From contig NZ_PYIX02000001.1 of assembly GCF_003024515.2 (NCBI RefSeq), forward strand, positions 62,001 to 126,000: 64,000 nucleotides of DNA, read 5' to 3'. Position numbers and translations under genes: made by a program. This document shows positions 58,201 through 64,000 of this stretch, one piece after another. The stretch's first letter is position 1; each line of letters opens with the position of its first letter. Under the pieces are notes generated by a model, which was not told the DNA's origin, did no database searches, and was given only the letters and a program-made list of their open reading frames with translations. The DNA comes from Acinetobacter sichuanensis (GTDB taxonomy: Bacteria > Pseudomonadota > Gammaproteobacteria > Pseudomonadales > Moraxellaceae).

Positions 58201-58833
58201 ATGCAAGATGCTATTGCGGTACAAAGTTTAAAAAGTGATATTGCCTTATTGCGTCAAAATATTTGGCCGCCAACAGATTTAGCAAATGTTGAAGGTCTAC
58301 CTATTTATTATGGTTCAAAACAACAAGTTGCCGAATATTATCATCAGTGGACAGGGTTGATTGAACGTGCGCAAGACTTATTTCAACCCTTTATGGAAGA
58401 TGAGGTTTTAGATGCTGTCCATCTCCCTAGCCATTTAAATTTACCCTTATTTTTCTTTCATGTAGATCGTATTCGTATTAATAAAACACGAGCAAAAGAA
58501 TCTAAAACTTTTCGTGGTTTAGCCAGTTTGATGGATAAATGTGGTCAGTTTGAGCCTGAACAAGTTTTAGCGATGAAACACTGGTTAAATAGCGATGATA
58601 CCGCAGCCTTAGTGGCACATCGTGAGTTTATTGATTTAAGAACTTATATTTTTCAGCATGGTCAAAGTGAATATACACGTACTCGTTTTTATGTGAATGG
58701 TTTAGTATTAAGCACAGAAGAGCATTTTGAATTGATTGATGCACGTGATAAGCCACGTAAGCAACGAAATGACAGTTATAGTGATCCTTTAGCAGATAAC
58801 CAAACTTGGAAAATATTTGGGAAATATCGTTAA
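58201..58833 (+). CDS. Hypothetical protein
   Basis: 210 residues from ATG 58201 with AAGAGG at 5 nt. Not recognised. It is soluble and mostly helical, with no signal peptide, and contains HVDRIRINKTRAKESKTFRGLASLMDKCG and FYVNGLVLSTEEHFELID. A good ribosome binding site and sustained coding character argue it is real. It is divergent from the DUF3144 pair. No function assigned. Confidence 0.65.
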   Translation: MQDAIAVQSLKSDIALLRQNIWPPTDLANVEGLPIYYGSKQQVAEYYHQWTGLIERAQDLFQPFMEDEVLDAVHLPSHLNLPLFFFHVDRIRINKTRAKESKTFRGLASLMDKCGQFEPEQVLAMKHWLNSDDTAALVAHREFIDLRTYIFQHGQSEYTRTRFYVNGLVLSTEEHFELIDARDKPRKQRNDSYSDPLADNQTWKIFGKYR

Positions 58834-58881
58834 TCGCATTTTCCCAAATAAAATCTAAAATATTGTAAAAATTAAGATTAT

Positions 58882-60345
58882 TTACTTCCAAAAAGGTACA
58901 GCTTGAGAAAGATGGCGTAACTCTTGGGCTGATTGTGCTAATAAATCATGCTTTCGTGCAGCAATCCAACCTAGAGCAAATAATGCTTTAGGTTCATGTT
59001 CTGAGATGCTTTTAAAAATATTTTCAGCAACAAATAAATCATTGTATAAACCTAAAGCTTCTTGTGCAGGTTTCAGTGCTTTTAAATATTCTTTTACCTT
59101 TTCAGTAGGATAGAGCGATGCGATAAACTCAATGCTATAACGTAGACGTTTTAAGCGTTTACGAACACGGTGTTGGTCATCTATTGCTAATTCTAAAAAA
59201 TTAAATGAATTGTTGATAATATTCTGATGTAATTTTTCAATATCTTTTCTAAATTGTTTTTTCAGATTGAGAGAAAGTGGCTCACTATGCTGTGTATGAA
59301 TAAACTGAATCAAAGTTAGGATAAGAGCGTGAAAATTAAACGACTTAAACACATCATCTAGTTTATTTTCATCTATATTTTTGTGTTTTTTCAACGTTAT
59401 GTTGGGTGCGCCATCAGCTAAAATTTCCGGTAAAATTGTACTTTCAACCATATCAAGATCACGTTGATGACCCAGTTGGCGGAAAAGTTCAGCAAGTTGT
59501 TGTTCCCATATCGGATCAAGATGAGATGACCAATGCGCAAAAGTTTTGAGTGCACTGCGTAACCTACGGATCGCAACACGAGCTTGATGTACATGTTCCT
59601 CAGTAAAGTAGCCTGAGGCAATGGCAGAACTGTTCGGCAAAAGATGCTGTAAAGTATGTTGTATAATCTTTTTAATGGCTTGTTCAGGTGAGCTTTTTGG
59701 GTCTAATTGAAATGGTGTTTGAAATTGAGCAGGGATGTTCTGACTGAGTAAATCATCATAATGTGTTTTAGTTTGTGTATTTAAATATAAGGCATAACGT
59801 TTAATGCGAGGAAGAACGAAAGAAATAAAATCCTGAATATTACCTTTTTTTAACTTAAATGTTATTTCAGAAAACTCTCGTTTTTGTTGCTGAGAATAAA
59901 CAAGACCTTGGTCAAAATACACTTCAATGAGGCTTTTTTGAAAATTAAATGATGTGATAAAGCGTTCAATATCTATGCTAAATTTCACATACAGTTCAGA
60001 TGAAAGATCATTTAATAATTTTTGAGTATTTTTGCTGATGCTTTTATGATGGTTTTTATTACCAAAATTTTTAAACTCGAAATTGTTGGGGGCTGTTGTT
60101 CCTAAATTGATTTGAAATTGGGTGGGTGCCAGTTGTTCTGTATTGGATAAATGTAGTATTTGTATCCATTGACCATTTTCTAAACGTTGTTGTAATCCAA
60201 TACCTTGTGTAGATAAAGGGCATTTATCATGATCAAAGTATTGAGTATGTATAGTGGATTTATCACACTTTTTTCTTTGCAATACTTTGAGAAAGGCATC
60301 TTTTTTATCATTTTTGATTTGAAATTTGAGTTCTATTTCAAACAT
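58882..60345 (-). CDS. CYTH-CHAD domain protein (triphosphatase-like)
   Basis: 487 residues. The N-terminal CYTH domain (about 1-200) has the ExExK signature as EIELKF at residues 3-8, needed for triphosphate binding. A CHAD domain follows (about 215-487) with the basic helix HQARVAIRRLRSALKTF and HRVRKRLKRLRYSIEF, which bind polyphosphate. The order resembles E. coli YgiF, a tripolyphosphatase. A second, diverged CYTH-CHAD gene lies 2.2 kb away. Role in polyphosphate metabolism is inferred. Confidence 0.85.
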   Translation of the reverse strand: MFEIELKFQIKNDKKDAFLKVLQRKKCDKSTIHTQYFDHDKCPLSTQGIGLQQRLENGQWIQILHLSNTEQLAPTQFQINLGTTAPNNFEFKNFGNKNHHKSISKNTQKLLNDLSSELYVKFSIDIERFITSFNFQKSLIEVYFDQGLVYSQQQKREFSEITFKLKKGNIQDFISFVLPRIKRYALYLNTQTKTHYDDLLSQNIPAQFQTPFQLDPKSSPEQAIKKIIQHTLQHLLPNSSAIASGYFTEEHVHQARVAIRRLRSALKTFAHWSSHLDPIWEQQLAELFRQLGHQRDLDMVESTILPEILADGAPNITLKKHKNIDENKLDDVFKSFNFHALILTLIQFIHTQHSEPLSLNLKKQFRKDIEKLHQNIINNSFNFLELAIDDQHRVRKRLKRLRYSIEFIASLYPTEKVKEYLKALKPAQEALGLYNDLFVAENIFKSISEHEPKALFALGWIAARKHDLLAQSAQELRHLSQAVPFWK

Positions 60346-60538
60346 GGTCTAACATCCTGTTATAGAAACTTTTTCTTATATTAGAACAATATAAATTTAA
60401 AACCTAGTACATAATTAGATACGTTTAAATATTAAGATAAATTGAATCACTGTTCACAATAAATACATGGAAGCATTTGATTTGCCATGATTAGAATAAG
60501 AATAAATTGACTAAAAAATAGATAAAAATAGGTTTTGG

Positions 60539-62248
60539 ATGAGTATAAAAGTTTTAAAAAATTATCAAACTATTTGGAAAATTGTCAAAAATCGTTATCC
60601 CAGACCGATACAAGATATGCTGATTTTAGGTCTAGTCTTGATGATTCACACATTACTTTCAGTTGCAGTGCCTTATATTTTAAAAGAAATTGTTGATCAG
60701 TCTCATACAACAAATGTCGTAACATTTGACCAGTTATTTACATGGAAAAATCTCTACATTTTAGCAACAGCCTACGCTTTAGGGTGGTTGCTGATGAATG
60801 TGTTAAATCATGCAGCGAATTTTTTAAGTGCAAGATTAATGACTAAATTTAAAATTGCACTTTTACATGGTGGGGTCAAACAATTTTTTGAGGCGACATT
60901 TGCTGAACAGAAAAAAATTGAATTGGGGGTTTATCAAACGGATATTTTACGTGGAGCTGACTCATTTGGTACGATTACCTACGTTATTTTATTTGTATTA
61001 GTTCCTATTTTATTCCAAATTTTAAGTATGGTTTGGGTGCTTGCACACGCTATTGAATTAGCTTATGCCTTATATTTTATGTTATTCGCCGTGATCACTT
61101 TTGCATTGAATATATATTTTACTGCGAAGGGAAATGATATTTTTACCGCAATGTATAATGCGTAAAATCAGGTCGGTCAGTTTTTAGTTGAAAAAATTCA
61201 AACAAATTATGATATTAAGGTTAATGGTGCGCAGCAATATGAAATGAATTTATACGAAAAGCGTTTAGAACATTATAAAGATGAGATTTTAAGTAGCCAT
61301 AAAAAACTTGCTGGTTTAATGGTTATACAAGTTTTATTTGTGGGTTTTTTTCTTTTATCGTTTATGTTGTTGACCGTTTATCTGTTCAGTCAAAAGCAAG
61401 TGACTTCAGGTGATTTTGTCCTCATTAGTACATATATTATTGCATTAACCATGCCTTTATTAATGGTGTCACAAAGTATTATTCATTTGAAAGGTGATTT
61501 TATTGCCATCGAAAAATTTGAACAATATTTTCATTTAATGACAGACCAACTCAGTTCTGAAGTTATTATTGATCAGCCTATTTTCTATGCATTTAAACAA
61601 GCCGAATTTTACTTAGGTAAAAACCTAATTACAGATTTTGACTTTGTCATAGAACAAGGGAAGAACTATATTGCGATTGGGCAAACAGGTATAGGAAAAA
61701 CGAGTTTTATCAACTATTTAATTGGCTTAGAAAAGATAAAAGCAGGGCAATTGTTTTATAAAAATGTGGAAATTAGTCAACAATTCTCTGAAAATATTTT
61801 TAAAGAAATTGCAGTCGTGAGTCAAATGCCTGTAGTGTACTCGGGAACATTTAGAGAAAACTTAGTTCATAATAGTCATTATACATATACCGATGATGAG
61901 CTTTATGATTATTTAGAACGGTTTAGTTTATTGAATTTAATAAATAAAAATAATCTAACTTTAGATGATAATATTAAACATGTTTATAAAAGTTTTTCAG
62001 GTGGTGAAAAACAGCGTATTAGTATTATTAGAGCACTACTTAAAAAACCACAATTATTAATTATGGATGAGCCAACAGCCGCATTAGATGAACAAACAAG
62101 TATGACATTAATGAAATTTATTCAAAGCCAAGTAAAAACAACTTTTATCATTTCACATGCAAATTTTGCCCAACAATATGCAGATGAAGTCATTAATTTT
62201 GATACTTTAATTCAAAAAAGTGCTATTCAAAAAACGGAGGTGTTCTAA
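60539..62248 (+). pseudogene. ABC transporter (fused permease-ATPase), interrupted by one in-frame TAA
   Basis: Two same-frame pieces, 60539-61165 and from 61166 to 62248, would make one 569-residue half-transporter. TAA at 61163-61165 follows MYNA and precedes NQVGQFLVEKIQTNYDIKVNG, the expected continuation of the membrane domain. The first piece has four or five helices. The second has the remaining helices and the ATPase: Walker A GQTGIGKTSF, signature FSGGEKQRISI, Walker B LLIMDEPTAALDE and H-loop ISHANF. It resembles Atm1/HMT-type exporters. A point nonsense mutation, a sequencing error or readthrough are all possible. Confidence 0.8.
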
Positions 62249-62335
62249 ATAGTATGCTACTTATGATGATACTGAAATGAATGAAAAATATTCAAGCACA
62301 GCCCCATTTATATTACAAAGTTTGTACTTCTTTTC

Positions 62336-62560
62336 GTAGGCGATGTCTTACTTTTTAAGGATGAGGAATATATTCCGCAAGGTAACAAAAATCCTTTGTT
62401 GGACATGAGAAGCTAAGCTTCGCAAGATATCCGCCCTTGTCCAACGGCGACATCCATGTCGCTCTGCGATAGTACCATCACGTTAAGCTTTAATTTTGGA
62501 TAAGATTCTACTAAAAATTGCTGTGAAACTGCTCCGCATACTTTTTGAAACATCGCCTAA
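62336..62560. repeat. Structured ~225-bp element with terminal inverted repeats
   Basis: TAGGCGATGT (62337-62346) is inverted as ACATCGCCTA (62550-62559). Inside are GTTGGACA (62398-62405) with TGTCCAAC (62438-62445), enclosing AAGCTAAGCTT, and the tight hairpin GCGACAT-CC-ATGTCGC (62447-62462). No coding frame is evident. The layout suggests a MITE-like or dispersed structured repeat rather than a gene. Its copy number elsewhere cannot be known from this window. Confidence 0.6.
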
Positions 62561-62598
62561 AATTAAATGTAAAATATTGAATATTTTATAGTTTGACC

Positions 62599-64000
62599 TT
62601 ATTTTAAAAACTTTCGACTAACTAAAAACTGTTCAGTTGCTTCAAGTAGTTTTTCTGCATAAGCTTCTTGTTTTGCAGTTAACCAACCTAATGCAAACCA
62701 ATCACTGGCTTCTAGTTCAGTTTGTTGTAAATAAGATGAAGATGATGCTAAAACTTGATATTGCTCAGATGCTTGCTGTGCATCGTTCAGTGATTTTCCA
62801 TATTTTTGTAGATTTTTTACATCATAAATTTGGGTTAAAATCGGGAAGCTAAATTTTAACTCATTCAGTCTTTGCGCTAAAAGTTCAAGGCTTTCCAGAT
62901 GATTTAAATCGGCTTGACTCAAAGCCTCTTGTAATAATTTATATTGATTTTGCAGCGTATTTTGTGCAAACCATTTTAAATCATGAGTGGGTTGTTCAGC
63001 TTCTGCAAGGCTAAACATGAGTAATTCTAAATAATGCTGCACATTTTGTGTAGATTTAACTAAATTATTCAACTTTTCCTGTGCATATAGAATGTCTTTA
63101 TCTAAACTTTCAGCCGTTTTAGGATTTTGTAGCAAAGCACCTAAAGTATTTTGCATGTGTTGAAAATGTTGTAAATTTTGAAAATGACTTTCAAATGCAG
63201 CAAGTTGATGTGCCCATTTTTCAGTTTTTACATGTGTCCAATCTTTAAATAAAGATAAACTGAGATGTAAATGGTGTAAGGCAAGCTGAGCTTGTTGAAT
63301 GTGTTCTGCTTCAGCAACTTGTGCTGAAATTGCGGCAATATTTGGTAATAGATGTTGCATATGATTAGCAATCATCGTTCTTAAGCTTTTATCTGAACTA
63401 TCTTTTTTGTTCAGGATCATATCTTTAGCGATATGAGCAGGGCTGACAGTTTGATTTAATGTCAATAAGTTACCAAATTCGGCTTTACTACGAACATCTA
63501 ACCAAAGTTGATATTTTTTCACCCATTCAAAACTAAACGCCAATAAAGATTGGATAGAACCATTTTTTAGTTCAAATTCAACTTCATGAATTTCATGATG
63601 TGCTGTTTGAGTACGCACTTCACCAATGTCTAAACTGACTTCAATTTCTGCATCTTCAAATGTAATGACTCGACACGTTCTTTGAATATCAGTTTCAAAT
63701 TGCAATTGTAGTTGGTCAAATTGATCACCTAAAGCATTTTGCAGAATTTGATCAGCTTCGGAGTTTTTTGGATAGAGTGAAAGATCCAGTTGTGGTGCTT
63801 CAGCTAATTCACCTAAATTGTGATTTTCTTCAATACGTTGTAAATGGTTTTTAGTCGCAGCTTTAAGGGTTTGAACCCATGTTTTACCTTCTAAGCGTTG
63901 ACGCAGTGCAGCACCGTGTGCCGCTAATTTCTTATCAGGCGTATCATAATACTTTGCTTGAAGTTGAATAATTTCAGACTTTTTAGGGTCAATGGCTTTG
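62599..64000 (-). CDS. Diverged CYTH-CHAD domain protein, 5' end beyond window
   Basis: The frame is open to the right edge, giving at least 467 residues. The CYTH part is visible from the edge (AKYYDTPDKKLAAHGAALRQR, GKTWVQTLK), followed by a CHAD-like helical region. The CHAD basic residues are largely lost: where the paralogue has HQARVAIRRLRSAL this one has QQAQLALHHLHLSL, so polyphosphate binding is probably weakened. It reads toward the structured repeat. The N-terminal ExExK motif is outside the window. Confidence 0.75.
   Translation of the reverse strand, partial: KAIDPKKSEIIQLQAKYYDTPDKKLAAHGAALRQRLEGKTWVQTLKAATKNHLQRIEENHNLGELAEAPQLDLSLYPKNSEADQILQNALGDQFDQLQLQFETDIQRTCRVITFEDAEIEVSLDIGEVRTQTAHHEIHEVEFELKNGSIQSLLAFSFEWVKKYQLWLDVRSKAEFGNLLTLNQTVSPAHIAKDMILNKKDSSDKSLRTMIANHMQHLLPNIAAISAQVAEAEHIQQAQLALHHLHLSLSLFKDWTHVKTEKWAHQLAAFESHFQNLQHFQHMQNTLGALLQNPKTAESLDKDILYAQEKLNNLVKSTQNVQHYLELLMFSLAEAEQPTHDLKWFAQNTLQNQYKLLQEALSQADLNHLESLELLAQRLNELKFSFPILTQIYDVKNLQKYGKSLNDAQQASEQYQVLASSSSYLQQTELEASDWFALGWLTAKQEAYAEKLLEATEQFLVSRKFLK

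Noticed and set aside
1..64000. CRISPR array, prophage, insertion sequence or integron
   Set aside because: No regularly spaced repeats, no cas genes, no transposase, integrase or phage structural genes were seen anywhere in the window.

Overview
The window is 64 kb of AT-rich gammaproteobacterial chromosome. Gene content and order point to Acinetobacter: a fused rnhA-dnaQ gene, an lpoA/yraN/BON-lipoprotein block, a fimL-nudC pair, PepSY/DUF3649/DUF3325 genes, DUF3144 proteins and tRNA-Glu genes with strong promoters. It is almost all core housekeeping sequence. I see no transposase, integrase, prophage or CRISPR array. The genus call is inference from gene content, not from a database match.

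Layout. 1-2793: cell-envelope genes (end of lpoA, yraN, a BON lipoprotein, an alpha/beta hydrolase). 2823-16011: nudC and fimL, the rnhA-dnaQ fusion, a very long LysM-rich mltD, and the yejABEF peptide importer; this neighbourhood resembles, from memory, the PA1807-PA1823 region of Pseudomonas aeruginosa. 16130-25146: an old-yellow-enzyme reductase, a GST, a YiiX-like cysteine hydrolase, three identical tRNA-Glu genes, a Fur-box-linked hydrolase, an amino-acid permease, pyrC-rnt and an L,D-transpeptidase. 25429-37257: a diguanylate cyclase, pdxB-epmA, a small variable cassette bounded by duplicated epmA 3' ends, cca, maeB and a PAS-GGDEF-EAL protein. 37419-40797: an ahcY-metF-rsmE unit preceded by a clear S-adenosylhomocysteine (SAH) riboswitch. 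40978-48936: Sel1 protein, a Fur-box-preceded PepSY operon, PcaC-like and PaaI-like proteins, rluE, icd and two small unknown genes. 49008-64000: an MFS transporter, tcyP, phzF-like, ycaQ-like, an M16 protease, two DUF3144 paralogues, and two CYTH-CHAD genes flanking an ABC transporter broken by one in-frame stop and a structured repeat.

Themes. Methyl-cycle genes (ahcY, metF) share one transcript unit behind the SAH sensor, with the methyltransferase gene rsmE downstream. RNA maturation is well represented: rnt reads into a tRNA-Glu whose promoter lies inside the rnt coding end, and cca has its ribosome binding site inside a terminator-like hairpin. Envelope functions (LpoA, MltD, L,D-transpeptidase) recur. 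The most novel-looking signals are regulatory: the nine-A run in the rnhA-dnaQ linker, where slippage in either direction would release a free RNase HI; the embedded tRNA promoter; the cca hairpin; and the 3'-end cassette behind epmA. No wholly new multi-gene system stands out.
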